Part shown: piece after piece, positions 16,493 through 25,508 of the stretch
Numbering within the stretch: the stretch's first letter is position 1
How the letters are laid out: every line of letters starts with the position of its first letter
Origin: an uncultured Candidatus Melainabacteria bacterium
GTDB lineage: Bacteria; Cyanobacteriota; Vampirovibrionia; Gastranaerophilales; Gastranaerophilaceae
Direction of reading: 5' to 3'
Assembly: GCA_934718135.1 (NCBI GenBank)
Contig: CAKUZW010000002.1
Span: 124,001 to 188,000, forward strand
DNA length: 64,000 nucleotides
Translations under genes and position numbers: made by a program
Notes under the pieces: generated by a model
What the model was told of the DNA's origin: nothing
The model's database searches: none
Seen by the model: the letters and a program-made list of their open reading frames with translations, nothing else

Positions 16493-19400
16493 ATGACAGA
16501 TACACAGCAAGAATATGTTCCGCTCCACTTACACACAGAGTATTCATTACTGGATGGCGCAATTAGGATAGGGGATTTAGTAAAATTTTGTGCAGAACAC
16601 AACATGCCTGGTGTTGCGGTAACCGATCACGGTGTCATGTATGGTGCAATGGACTTGTATATAGATGCGGATAAAAATAACTCGAAAGAAAGAGAAAAAG
16701 CTGAACAAGATCCGAATTATAAACCAAAATTAGTTAATCCGATTGTTGGTTGTGAATTTTATGTTCATGATGGGGATATTTCTGAACGTGATCCAAATCA
16801 TAACCCAAGATACCACTTAGTTTTGCTCGTAAAAAATAACCAAGGTTATAAGAATATTGTTAAACTGGCTTCAAAAGCTCATATTGACGGCTTTTATATG
16901 AAGCCTCGTATCAACTGGGAACTTCTTGAACAATACCATGAAGGATTGATTTGTTCTTCTGCTTGTTTGGGGGGCGAAGTTCTTCAAAAGTTGTTAAAAG
17001 GTGATTATGAAGAAGCCAAAGCAACAGCTAAAAGATTTAAAGATTTATTTGGTGAAGATTATTATATCGAGTTGCAAGACCATGGACTTGAAGACCAAAA
17101 ACGTACAAACCCTGATTTGATACGTATTGCAAAAGAACTTGATATAAAAATGATTATCACAAATGACTCTCACTATTTGAACAAAGAAGATGCGGACTGG
17201 CATGATACTCTTTTGTGTATGCAAACCAAATCTTCAAAATCTGACCCAAATAGATTTCATTTCCCAAATAATGAGTTCTATGTAAAAACGGTTTCAGAGT
17301 TGCGTGATGCGTTCAAATGGCTTGATAGTGAAACATTTGATGAATGTATAAAAAACACTGTAGAAATTTCTAAAAAGTGTCATATCACTGTAGAATGGAA
17401 AGCTCCGTTGCCGGATTTCCCTGTGCCGGAAGGTTTTACAGTAGATACATACTTAGAAAAACTTGTATATCAAGGAATTAGAAGAAAATATCATCAAGAA
17501 GAAATTGAGCCAAAACTCCAAGAACGTGCAAAATATGAGCTTGGCGTAATTGAACAAATGGGATTTTCGGCGTATTTCTTGATTACGTGGGATTTCATTC
17601 ACTATGCCAAAACTCATGATATTCCGGTTGGTCCAGGTAGAGGTTCGGCTGCCGGTTCGCTGGTTGCTTATGCTCTTGATATTACGGACTTAGACCCGAT
17701 TGAGCATAACCTATTGTTCGAAAGATTTTTGAATCCAGAACGTTTCAGTATGCCTGATATTGATACCGACTTCTGTATTGAAAAACGTGGAAAAGTTATT
17801 GACTACGTTGTTGAAAAATATGGTGCCGATAAAGTTTGTCAGATTATTACATTTAACACTTTAGCTGCACGTAACGCAATGAAAAGTGTTGCTCGTGTAT
17901 TTGATATTCCATACGCAAGAAGTAAACAGCTTTCAGACTTAATTTCTGGTGATCCTGGGGCAAAAATCTCGGATGCTCTGCAAGATGGTATGGAATTGAA
18001 AACCTTATATGATAGTGATCCGGAAGTTAAAAGACTTGTTGATACCGCATTACACGTTGAAGGTTTAAAGAACGCAACCGGTATGCACGCTGCGGGGGTA
18101 ATCATTTCCTATAAACCATTGGATGAGATTGTACCGGTTCAACATGGTAAAGATGGCGTTGTTGTAACCCAGTATCACAGAGAAATTTTGGAAAAAATGA
18201 AGTTGTTAAAAATGGACTTTTTGGGGCTTCGAAACCTTACCATGATTTCTAAAACAGTAAAACTTATCAAAAAATGTCAGGATATTGATTTAGATATCAA
18301 CCATATTCCACTGGATGACAAACCGACTTATCAAATGCTAATTAGAGGAGAAACAGTTGGGGTATTCCAGTTAGAATCACAAGGGATGACAAACCTTGTA
18401 AAAAAATTGCAGCCCGATGTTTTTGAAGATTTAGGTGCTTTAGTAGCTCTATTCCGTCCGGGGCCGTTAGGTTCAGGCATGGTTGATGTTTTCGTAGACA
18501 GAAAACACGGACGACAAGAAATCACTTATCCGCACCCAAGACTTGAAAAAGTCCTAAAAGATACATACGGCACAATGGTTTACCAAGAACAAATCATGCA
18601 GATTTTCCAAGAAATGGCAGATTATTCTCTTGGTCAAGCCGATATGGTTCGCCGTATGATGGGGCACAAAGACCCTGCCGCAATGGCTGCTCAAGAAGAT
18701 AAACTAATTGCCGGTTCTGCAAAATACGGAATGAAAGCGGAAGATGCCAAAACTCTATTTGAACAAATCCAGAACTTCGCTTCATACTGTTTCAACAGAG
18801 CTCACTCATCTGCGTATGCTTTCGTAGCTTATCAAACAGCGTATTTAAAATGTCACTATCCGGTTGAATACTTATCATCACTATTATCAAGTGTTGCGGG
18901 CGACCAAGAAAAAACTCAAGCGTATATTGAAGAAGCCTTGAAATACGGGATCAAAGTTCTTCCGCCTGATATTAACAAATCATTCTTAGAGTACGCACCG
19001 GATGGCAAGAATATCAGGTTCGGTCTTGCTTCAATCAAACAAGTTGGTGAAGGTGTAATTGAAGAAATTATCAAAGAGCGTGAGGCAAACGGAGATTACA
19101 AATCAATCTACGATTTTATCAAACGAGTTGACGTAAAATGTGCAAACAAAAGAGCTTTGGAAGGTTTAATCAAAGCCGGAGCATTCTCAACTATTGAAAA
19201 GAGCCGCAAACAGTTGATGGATAATCTTGAATATATAACTTCAACAGCGTCAAAAGAAGCCAAAGAAAAAGAATCAGGTCAAGGAAGTTTGTTTGACATG
19301 CTAGGAGATACAGCATCTGTAGAAGATGCAAAATTCCATCTTTCAGGATCAGATGAAGAGTATGATGCAAGACAAATTCAGATTTTTGAAAAAGAATTCT

Positions 19401-20023
19401 TAGGATTTTATGTAACAAGTCACCCATTATCTACTATTAGAGATAAATTACCATTCTTGATGACTCATAAAATTTCTCAAATTCCTGAGGTTCCAAATGA
19501 CAAAGTCGTTACAATTTGCGGTCTTGTTACAGGAACAAAACAAATTCCGACAAGAAATGACCCAACAAAATTTGTCAGATTTGTTACAATTGAAGATTTG
19601 ACAGGAAAAATAGATACCCTTGCGTTTAATTCAAAAATCGCAGAGTATAATGATTATTTGCAAAACGAACAAAGAATAATTGTATCAGGAAAAGTTAGCA
19701 GACGAAGCGATGACGACCCGCCGATAATTCTGATTGACACAGTTAAACCGGTTGATAATTCAAATATTTTCACAATAGAACTTAAAGAAGAGTTGAAATT
19801 TGAAGAATTGATGTTGTTAAAACAAATGCTTTGCAAATTTTCAGGCTCAGACCCTGTAATGTTGAAATTACCTGATTTGACAGGTGAGGTAAAAATACTT
19901 GCTTCATCAATGTTTTGGGTAAATTCATCAAACGATTTGGTAAACACTCTAAAACACAGATTTGGAGAAAGAATAGGAATATCAATCAAATCTATGGATA
20001 CAGACTTAAAAGACGAGGTTTAA
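16493..20023 (+). CDS. dnaE: DNA polymerase III alpha subunit
   Basis: The 1176-residue replicative polymerase subunit is complete. It has the N-terminal PHP domain (PLHLHTEYSLLDG), the palm with GPGRGSAAGSLVAYALDI and the catalytic aspartates PDIDTDF near residues 421-427, KMDFLGLRNL, the beta-clamp and fingers regions, a helix-hairpin-helix region, and a C-terminal OB fold (VTICGLVTGTKQIPTR). It extends DNA in the cytoplasm as part of the holoenzyme. Length is normal and there is no split intein, unlike many Cyanobacteria. No ribosome site is evident; a TATAAA sits 11 bases before ATG, so the leader is very short. It is a single-gene unit ended by a terminator. Confidence 0.97.
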   Translation: MTDTQQEYVPLHLHTEYSLLDGAIRIGDLVKFCAEHNMPGVAVTDHGVMYGAMDLYIDADKNNSKEREKAEQDPNYKPKLVNPIVGCEFYVHDGDISERDPNHNPRYHLVLLVKNNQGYKNIVKLASKAHIDGFYMKPRINWELLEQYHEGLICSSACLGGEVLQKLLKGDYEEAKATAKRFKDLFGEDYYIELQDHGLEDQKRTNPDLIRIAKELDIKMIITNDSHYLNKEDADWHDTLLCMQTKSSKSDPNRFHFPNNEFYVKTVSELRDAFKWLDSETFDECIKNTVEISKKCHITVEWKAPLPDFPVPEGFTVDTYLEKLVYQGIRRKYHQEEIEPKLQERAKYELGVIEQMGFSAYFLITWDFIHYAKTHDIPVGPGRGSAAGSLVAYALDITDLDPIEHNLLFERFLNPERFSMPDIDTDFCIEKRGKVIDYVVEKYGADKVCQIITFNTLAARNAMKSVARVFDIPYARSKQLSDLISGDPGAKISDALQDGMELKTLYDSDPEVKRLVDTALHVEGLKNATGMHAAGVIISYKPLDEIVPVQHGKDGVVVTQYHREILEKMKLLKMDFLGLRNLTMISKTVKLIKKCQDIDLDINHIPLDDKPTYQMLIRGETVGVFQLESQGMTNLVKKLQPDVFEDLGALVALFRPGPLGSGMVDVFVDRKHGRQEITYPHPRLEKVLKDTYGTMVYQEQIMQIFQEMADYSLGQADMVRRMMGHKDPAAMAAQEDKLIAGSAKYGMKAEDAKTLFEQIQNFASYCFNRAHSSAYAFVAYQTAYLKCHYPVEYLSSLLSSVAGDQEKTQAYIEEALKYGIKVLPPDINKSFLEYAPDGKNIRFGLASIKQVGEGVIEEIIKEREANGDYKSIYDFIKRVDVKCANKRALEGLIKAGAFSTIEKSRKQLMDNLEYITSTASKEAKEKESGQGSLFDMLGDTASVEDAKFHLSGSDEEYDARQIQIFEKEFLGFYVTSHPLSTIRDKLPFLMTHKISQIPEVPNDKVVTICGLVTGTKQIPTRNDPTKFVRFVTIEDLTGKIDTLAFNSKIAEYNDYLQNEQRIIVSGKVSRRSDDDPPIILIDTVKPVDNSNIFTIELKEELKFEELMLLKQMLCKFSGSDPVMLKLPDLTGEVKILASSMFWVNSSNDLVNTLKHRFGERIGISIKSMDTDLKDEV

Positions 20024-20037
20024 AAACCTCGTCTTTT
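20008..20037 (+). terminator. Intrinsic terminator of dnaE, overlapping its last codons
   Basis: AAAAGACGAGGTTT (20008-20021) pairs perfectly with AAACCTCGTCTTTT (20024-20037), followed by more T. The stem contains the final KDEV codons and the stop codon, so the end of the gene doubles as terminator. Confidence 0.85.
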
Positions 20038-20067
20038 TATTTTTTTGTTTATTTCTATTATTATCAA

Positions 20068-20901
20068 CTAGTCTAAATTAATATTGTGTTCAAGAAAACC
20101 GGATATATCAATTGGTTTTCCTGCTTTTTCCGCATTGCTCAAAACTTGTGGTAGCACATCCATATTTTGTTTAACTTTCGCAGTATCCGCAACTCTTAAC
20201 TCATCTAAATTGACATTGTGCAAAACTTTTTTTGAGTATTGGTCAATAATATCACAAATTTTGCCTATGAGTTTAATATTTTCGGGTTTACTGTCTCCGG
20301 AACAAAGATGTTGAATAAAACTAAAGAATTCATTATTTTTGCTGTAATCCATTGTATAACCACCGGATAAAGTATCTTTTGCTATCACAGGAACTGCTTC
20401 TTTTACGGCACTCATATGTTCTGAAAGACCACCCATTTTTGGTAAATCGTAATCAAATAAACGAGTTAAAAAGTATTTGGAATTAGTTGCATCAGAATTG
20501 TTGATTACAGTTTCACATAACTCAACGGCACCAGGGTTTTTCTTACTTGTTGCAGGAAGCATCTCCAAAATATGTCCCATTATAGATTTCCCATTTTGAG
20601 TAATTTTCCCTAGATTAATATTTGTATTTAACATTTCATGAGTATTAGATAAATCAATAACATCTTGAGCTAAACCTAAATGTGTCGGGTTCATTTCATC
20701 TAAATGTTTTGCAAACTCAGCAATTTCAGGATTTGTTTTGGCATAAGCCTTAATTGAACTCACCAACTCTTCGGTTGTATTTGCTCTTGGTTCACGAGTT
20801 ACAGCACCCATTTGCATAAATCCGCCACCTTGTAAAAAACGATTTGGCAATTTAGCAGCTTCATCAGAAATGCTTGCACCTACTTTTGAAAATAATGACA
20901 T
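20068..20901 (-). CDS. Unknown helical protein
   Basis: This 277-residue protein starts after AAAGGA. It is mostly helical, cytoplasmic-looking, with Asn/Asp/Lys-rich loops and no membrane segment (SIKAYAKTNPEIAEFAKHLD; ICDIIDQYSKKVLHNVNLD). The first 40 residues are Gly and Met rich (FLQGGGFMQMGAV). I recognise no domain. It stands alone, converging with dnaE, and is preceded by a good promoter within a 15-bp tandem repeat. Confidence 0.65.
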   Translation of the reverse strand: MSLFSKVGASISDEAAKLPNRFLQGGGFMQMGAVTREPRANTTEELVSSIKAYAKTNPEIAEFAKHLDEMNPTHLGLAQDVIDLSNTHEMLNTNINLGKITQNGKSIMGHILEMLPATSKKNPGAVELCETVINNSDATNSKYFLTRLFDYDLPKMGGLSEHMSAVKEAVPVIAKDTLSGGYTMDYSKNNEFFSFIQHLCSGDSKPENIKLIGKICDIIDQYSKKVLHNVNLDELRVADTAKVKQNMDVLPQVLSNAEKAGKPIDISGFLEHNINLD

Positions 20902-20930
20902 AGGGTAAATCCTTTCTAGTTTCTACATAT

Positions 20931-20968
20931 TTGTTGTACTTATAATTTGTTGTACTTATAAAGTTCAA
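20931..20968 (-). promoter_or_regulatory. Promoter within a 15-bp tandem direct repeat
   Basis: TTGTTGTACTTATAA occurs twice (20931-20945 and 20947-20961), separated by one base. On the minus strand TTGAAC (20968-20963) is 17 bases from TTATAA (20945-20940) in the copy nearer the gene. The duplication places a -10-like box in both copies and may also be a regulator site for the 20901 gene. Confidence 0.6.
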
Positions 20969-21091
20969 ACAGGCTAAAAAATGCTAAAATAGTGAGATGT
21001 ATTAATAAAAATTTACAAAAATTCTAAAAAAAATAAAAAAGTGCTTGAAATAAAAAATTTAGCATGTATGATTAAGAAGTAACCGAAATAA

Positions 21092-21166
21092 GCGGGGGTA
21101 ATTCAGTGGTAGAATGCCTCCTTGCCAAGGAGGATGTCGCGAGTTCGAGCCTCGTCTCCCGCTCCA
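21092..21166 (+). tRNA. tRNA-Gly (GCC)
   Basis: The sequence folds as a full cloverleaf: acceptor GCGGGGG with CTCCCGC (one G-U), D-arm around TTCAGTGGTAGAA, anticodon loop TTGCCAA with anticodon GCC, T-arm GCGAG-TTCGAGC-CTCGT. The discriminator is T, as expected for tRNA-Gly, and CCA is encoded (21164-21166). Its 3' half is duplicated at 25718-25751. Confidence 0.96.
21122..21155 (+). repeat. 34-bp direct repeat within tRNA-Gly (candidate att site, left)
   Basis: From the anticodon loop to the T-arm (TTGCCAAGGAGG through GCCTCGT) this is identical to 25718-25751. tRNA 3' halves are the usual attachment sites of tyrosine-recombinase elements. Confidence 0.8.
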
Positions 21167-21167
21167 T

Positions 21168-21200
21168 AAAAAAGACCTATCAAATTGATAGGTCTTTTTT
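21168..21200 (+). terminator. Intrinsic terminator after tRNA-Gly
   Basis: AAAAAAGACCTATCAA (21168-21183) pairs with TTGATAGGTCTTTTTT (21185-21200), ending in a T-run directly after the encoded CCA. Confidence 0.85.
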
Positions 21201-21235
21201 ATTTGTAATGATAGAGGGTAATGTGCGTAAGCACA

Positions 21236-21309
21236 AGCCTCGTTGCTATGACTCTTTGCGAGATTTATCGAGCATTAGAGGCATAGTACCTGCTTGACCC
21301 CCGCTCCAT
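21236..21309 (+). repeat. 74-bp direct repeat, left copy
   Basis: It starts with tRNA T-arm bases (AGCCTCGT) and ends with acceptor-like CCCCGCTCCAT. Between these is a hairpin-forming insert (CTATGACTC with GAGGCATAG). It matches 25744-25817 with three differences. An upstream TGTGC-GTAA-GCACA hairpin replaces the tRNA-like bases found in the right copy. Confidence 0.8.
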
Positions 21310-21571
21310 TAAGGATGATTAGGCTTTTCTAAACCTCTTTAATTTTTTATTGGGAGTTAGAAGCGATAACTGTGGTTTAATGACAATTTTTATTGGAAGG
21401 AAATAAACATAATAAAGTCGACTTGGTTAAACCAAGTTATTAACTAATCAATTTTCATAGTCAATTATATAGAATATTAAGTTTTCTAAAAATTAATATT
21501 TATAAAAGCAATTCTAAGAAAAAAATGTTTTTTATTAATTTATCAGGGGATTTTATTAAGGGAAAATAAAT
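21310..21571 (+). other. AT-rich leader region with a palindrome
   Basis: No gene is seen here. ACTTGGTT-A-AACCAAGT (21421-21437) is a perfect palindrome that could be an operator for the gene at 21572. GGGAAAAT upstream of 21572 is the ribosome site. Confidence 0.4.
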
Positions 21572-22525
21572 ATGAAAATTTTAGCTACAACTGTACAAAA
21601 AAGTCTTAAGTTTTTGTCTAAACAAGCAGATGATATTACTAGATATGGGAAGAACAATGTAGAAAGAGTAAATGTCAGTGATAAAATGTTAGATACATTC
21701 ACACCCTTTAGAAGACTTTCTAAAAAACCATGTACTTTATCCGACCCTAAACATTTTATAGCAAAGTTTGAGGGCGAAATGGGTCAAGATTTTTTACCTT
21801 TAAACTGGTCTAAGTTATCAAAAGATCAGAAAGTAGATTACATTGTTAGAGATAGGTATTCAAAACTTGTTTCTCATAAAATTATGAATGAGATTAAACA
21901 TGAACCTATTGAACATGGTTTTGCATTAAGCTCAAAGGGAGATATTGTACATTATAGCGGTGGAAATACTACTCATTGTTCAATAAGAGTCCCAGAAAAT
22001 GGGATATCAATACATAATCATCCAGGCTCTGAGCAGATTTTAGATAGGGATGAAATAGAGTTATTACAGAAATATAGACCAACCTCTCTTCATCCTGTAC
22101 CTCAAGGTGGAGAAGACCTTATGGAAGGTTTCAAACTTGGTGAAAAAGCGGGATATGTAGTAGACTCTTTAGGTAACAAATTTGTTACTGAACCATCTTC
22201 ACAAATTTTAGAAAAAGGCATTCTTGAAAGAATGCAACATATAGGTACATTAACTGGAGAAATGAATAAAGCTGATATGGCAACTCAAATGTTGCATAAC
22301 ATGAAAGCCCAAGAAAAAGCTGAACTAGTTGACAATATTTATGAAGAAGCTATAAAGTATTCAAAATTAAAGGGGACACCACAATATAATGAAGATAGAT
22401 GGCTGCAATACAAGGTAGATTTTGCAGAAGCTAAGTATAATCAACGTTATCTTGATTTAAGTTGGCGAGAGAAATTACTAACTGAAGCTGGTAACATCTT
22501 TGGGTTCAGATTTAAAAGAGTTTAA
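21572..22525 (+). CDS. JAB/MPN-like domain protein with HNHP motif
   Basis: The 317-residue protein has a central segment with GFALSSKGDIVHYSGG near 116-131 and SIHNHPGS at 146-153. This is the pattern of JAB-type metalloproteases and of similar domains attached to phage head and toxin proteins (HxHP then a downstream acidic residue). The classic Ser-x-x-Asp after HxHP is replaced by Asp-x-x-Glu at the same spacing, so catalysis is uncertain. The N-terminal 100 and C-terminal 120 residues are helical and unrecognised. No signal peptide is seen. It is the first gene in the tRNA-Gly element and has its own terminator. An effector or defence role is speculation. Confidence 0.5.
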   Translation: MKILATTVQKSLKFLSKQADDITRYGKNNVERVNVSDKMLDTFTPFRRLSKKPCTLSDPKHFIAKFEGEMGQDFLPLNWSKLSKDQKVDYIVRDRYSKLVSHKIMNEIKHEPIEHGFALSSKGDIVHYSGGNTTHCSIRVPENGISIHNHPGSEQILDRDEIELLQKYRPTSLHPVPQGGEDLMEGFKLGEKAGYVVDSLGNKFVTEPSSQILEKGILERMQHIGTLTGEMNKADMATQMLHNMKAQEKAELVDNIYEEAIKYSKLKGTPQYNEDRWLQYKVDFAEAKYNQRYLDLSWREKLLTEAGNIFGFRFKRV

Positions 22526-22585
22526 TCATTAATAAATGGGCTCAAGCATATCCAATAATCTCGTCCCGTTCCGTTAAAACGCAAT

Positions 22586-22613
22586 AAAAGCAAGGCTTTC
22601 AGACCTTGCTTTT
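22586..22613 (+). terminator. Intrinsic terminator after the JAB-like gene
   Basis: AAAAGCAAGG (22586-22595) pairs with CCTTGCTTTT (22604-22613), followed by a T-run. Confidence 0.85.
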
Positions 22614-22721
22614 TTAATGCAAATTTTATAAAATAATTTATTATTTATATTGGTTCTTTTGCTAACAAATTTATTTTTTAGGGGTTTTCTAATAAAAAGA
22701 GAATAAGGAGATAAATTTATA

Positions 22722-23447
22722 ATGCAAATATCAAATAATAATAACCAACCGAATTTTGGAGCTAAAATGATTTTTCGAGATAAAGGTAACTGCCTTTCTT
22801 TAAGGCAAAAAATTCAATTAAAATCTATTGCAAAGGGAATTGGGAACAGTTCTGATAGATTATATATAGGAACAAGAATGTATGATAATATCAGTGTATA
22901 TGATTCAAATATGCACTTTCAGCGAAAAGATATGCAAATTCTGTCCAATATAAACAACAAGAATAGAGAACACATGTTTTCGCATAAAAATATTCAAAAT
23001 AAAGTGGAGAAAGATACATCAACTTATTTCTATGATTTACCTAAAAAAGAACGTTGGAACAGATTTAATAATAAGATATTTGAACAATTAAAAGATTTTT
23101 TGAATGATATCAAAAATATGCAATCGGAAAAATCTTTAATCGATAGCGGGAAAACACAAAAAGAATCACGAAAAATCTTAAAACAAGAATCTAAAGAGTT
23201 TACAGATTTGAAGCATACATATTATAAAAAGCCATTAACTCAAAAGATTAAAGACTTGTTTGTTGGTAATAAAAAAGTTGGAGATGAAAACCAAAAGAAA
23301 CAAGAAACTAAAACTAGCACAAGTCACTCTTATTCAGAACCAGTGTATAGTAAACCATATAAACCAATTACTACAGTAGATATTATGTGTGAAAATGCGA
23401 AATCAATGCTTCGGGATTTCGTTCCTTGGAATTGGTACAAAATATAA
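22722..23447 (+). CDS. Unknown basic protein with N-terminal PNFGA motif
   Basis: This 241-residue protein follows AAGGAG. The N-terminus is MQISNNNNQPNFGAKMIF, a short Asn/Gln tract followed by a Phe-Gly motif as in other lineage-type proteins here. The rest is Lys/Asn-rich and helical, with a low-complexity linker (KKQETKTSTSHSYSEPVY). There is no membrane segment. No known domain is seen. Its stop is immediately followed, in the same frame, by an integrase remnant, suggesting a junction created by deletion. Confidence 0.6.
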   Translation: MQISNNNNQPNFGAKMIFRDKGNCLSLRQKIQLKSIAKGIGNSSDRLYIGTRMYDNISVYDSNMHFQRKDMQILSNINNKNREHMFSHKNIQNKVEKDTSTYFYDLPKKERWNRFNNKIFEQLKDFLNDIKNMQSEKSLIDSGKTQKESRKILKQESKEFTDLKHTYYKKPLTQKIKDLFVGNKKVGDENQKKQETKTSTSHSYSEPVYSKPYKPITTVDIMCENAKSMLRDFVPWNWYKI

Positions 23448-23552
23448 AATTTTGCAAAGCAAGGTACAAGAGAATTATTGCTTTTTGTGATTGGCACAAA
23501 TTGCGGACTTAGAATATCTGATATACTTAACTTTAATACTCAAATGCAGTAA
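23448..23552 (+). pseudogene. Tyrosine recombinase (phage integrase) remnant
   Basis: With no start codon, the frame after the 23447 stop reads KQGTRELLLFVIGTNCGLR then ISDILNF, before a stop at 23550. This matches the core of tyrosine recombinases around the first catalytic Arg (TGLRISDIL-type motif). The HxLRH and Tyr motifs are absent. It is probably what is left of the integrase that inserted the element at tRNA-Gly. Confidence 0.65.
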
Positions 23553-23712
23553 TAACAGTTAATCCGATACATTTTGAACGCCTTTCAATTTATCTATTTT
23601 GTAAAACTACACAAAAATTAAGATAACAATGCATAATAAGAACAAATATGCTAAAATACATATAGAGAATAGCTTATAGAATGTTTGGCATATATAAAAT
23701 AGGGAACGTTAG

Positions 23713-25500
23713 ATGTTTGACTATAAAACTTTTGCAGAATCAATGAAAAAACAAAGTAGCGAGTTAATTCCTACCGAATTTAGTAAAAGTGAAGCATATT
23801 TCATTAAAAAAACTGTTTATGATTTTGTGATTATTTGTGGAAAATATCTTAATGAAGAACAAGAATATGATTTTACAGACGAACAAAAAGTTTTTATTAC
23901 TCAATTAATTGCCGAGTGGTCTTTTCATAAATCTGTAGATTTAATAAACGGCAAAATTCCACAAGAATATTGGGAAGCTATATTGCAAAAAATTGCATTT
24001 ACAATACTGGAAGTGGTAAAACAGGCTATAAAAAAGGAACTTTCTCAAGATGAAATTTTAATGACAGTAGAACACCATATAATAAAATGTTACACGGATT
24101 GTATTAACAAACTGCAATTAAATGACGAGCAAAAAAAGATAGCTCTTGAACAATCCAGCATTGATACACTTGCCCAAAATGATGAAAGTAATAAAATTGA
24201 CTGGAAAGCAATTATTAAGAAAATATTACATGTTCTAATGTTATTTGCGGTAGGAATTTCTAGTGCAATTATTGCTTTTGCGATTTTTCCACATTTACCG
24301 ACATTGATTACATGCAATGGAAAACTCATTTCTTTTTGTATTACTGTAATTTTTGTATCTATTCTCTATATAGCTATCGAAAAATGGCAACTTGAACAGA
24401 AATTAAAAGAACAAGATGAGCAACAAAAGAAATTACAGGATTTAATTAATCCTGATAGAATGTATGAGCGTTTAGGAGTTGATGTACTATCATTACAAGT
24501 TGGACAAGGGTTGTTGTGTATAGCAGACATAGATAAAGAAGGGAAATTACTTCCTAAAATTGCAGCTATGCGTCAAAGGTTAACCGATTCTTTAGGTTAT
24601 GTTATTCCAAATATAAGAATAATGGATTCTTCCAAATTAGAAAAAGAAGAATATACAATAGTTGTTAGACGGAATGTTGTTGATACGGGTTTTGTTTATC
24701 CAAATAAATACATGGTTATAGCAGATAATTGGAAATTGACTAATAAACCTGTTCCTCAAAATGCAATAATAGCCAAAGACCCAATATATAAAACAGAAGC
24801 ATATTGGTTGGACGAAGAAGATATAAAAGACTTGCCTGATATATCCGCTACATCTGCTGATGATGTAATTATTCAACATTTAGAAGAAGTCTTGGTTCAA
24901 CAAGTTGATTTGATTTTATCTGAAAAAGAAGTAAAAAAATATATACAACTTGCTGACAGTGCAGATATGATTTCTATTTCTGATTTATTAACAAGGTTAA
25001 ATTATGAAGATATAAGGCAGGTTTTTGTAAATTTAATAAGAGAAAAATATTCAATCGGAGATATAATTCTAATATTGTCAAGATTAACTAATTATTCAAG
25101 ATATAACAAAGAACCTGATATTCTTTCAGAGCAAATTAGGAAAGATTTACCAAGACAAATTTCATTAACAAACTGTAATACAGAAAAAATAATTTATGCA
25201 ATAAATCTCTCCCCAGATTTAACAACAAAATTGTTGAAAAAAGTTGAATATCAAAAAGGCTTTAATAAAACCAAATTACTGATATATGAAAAGCAGGAGC
25301 AGGATATAGTCGAACAGATTGCAACTAAACTAATGCAAGCACATAAAAAGATAAATTGCCAACCTGTTATACTTTGCGATGACAAATTACGACTTGCTTT
25401 ATATCGCTTATTAGTTCGACATATTCCTACTATTATAGTTCTTGCTGAAAGTGAAATTGAAGCTGATATTAAATTAGAAATAATTGATAAACTTGAATAA
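23713..25500 (+). CDS. Membrane-anchored protein with FlhA/SctV cytoplasmic domain
   Basis: The 595-residue protein has three parts. Residues 1-165 are a helical soluble domain I do not recognise. Two membrane helices follow (about 171-193 and 204-222), then a short coiled coil. Residues 255-595 align in order with the cytoplasmic ring domain of FlhA/SctV: LQVGQGLLCIADIDKEGKLL, MRQRLTDSLGYVIPNIRI, YPNKYMVIA, DVIIQHLEEVL, LIREKYSIGDIILILSRLTN, RKDLPRQISL and the final VLAESEIEADIKLEIID. The eight-helix channel with the FHIPEP motif is absent. In FlhA this domain forms a nonameric docking platform for export chaperones. There are no flagellar or type III genes nearby. The role is unknown, possibly a repurposed docking ring. 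Confidence 0.7.
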   Translation: MFDYKTFAESMKKQSSELIPTEFSKSEAYFIKKTVYDFVIICGKYLNEEQEYDFTDEQKVFITQLIAEWSFHKSVDLINGKIPQEYWEAILQKIAFTILEVVKQAIKKELSQDEILMTVEHHIIKCYTDCINKLQLNDEQKKIALEQSSIDTLAQNDESNKIDWKAIIKKILHVLMLFAVGISSAIIAFAIFPHLPTLITCNGKLISFCITVIFVSILYIAIEKWQLEQKLKEQDEQQKKLQDLINPDRMYERLGVDVLSLQVGQGLLCIADIDKEGKLLPKIAAMRQRLTDSLGYVIPNIRIMDSSKLEKEEYTIVVRRNVVDTGFVYPNKYMVIADNWKLTNKPVPQNAIIAKDPIYKTEAYWLDEEDIKDLPDISATSADDVIIQHLEEVLVQQVDLILSEKEVKKYIQLADSADMISISDLLTRLNYEDIRQVFVNLIREKYSIGDIILILSRLTNYSRYNKEPDILSEQIRKDLPRQISLTNCNTEKIIYAINLSPDLTTKLLKKVEYQKGFNKTKLLIYEKQEQDIVEQIATKLMQAHKKINCQPVILCDDKLRLALYRLLVRHIPTIIVLAESEIEADIKLEIIDKLE

Positions 25501-25508
25501 TTACAAAA

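Noticed and set aside
16493..20023. Split or intein-containing dnaE, as in Cyanobacteria
   Set aside because: The reading frame is continuous from the PHP domain to the C-terminal OB fold at normal length, with no intein motifs.
23713..25500. A flagellar export gene proving motility
   Set aside because: The channel half with FHIPEP is absent and no other flagellar or type III secretion genes are in the window.
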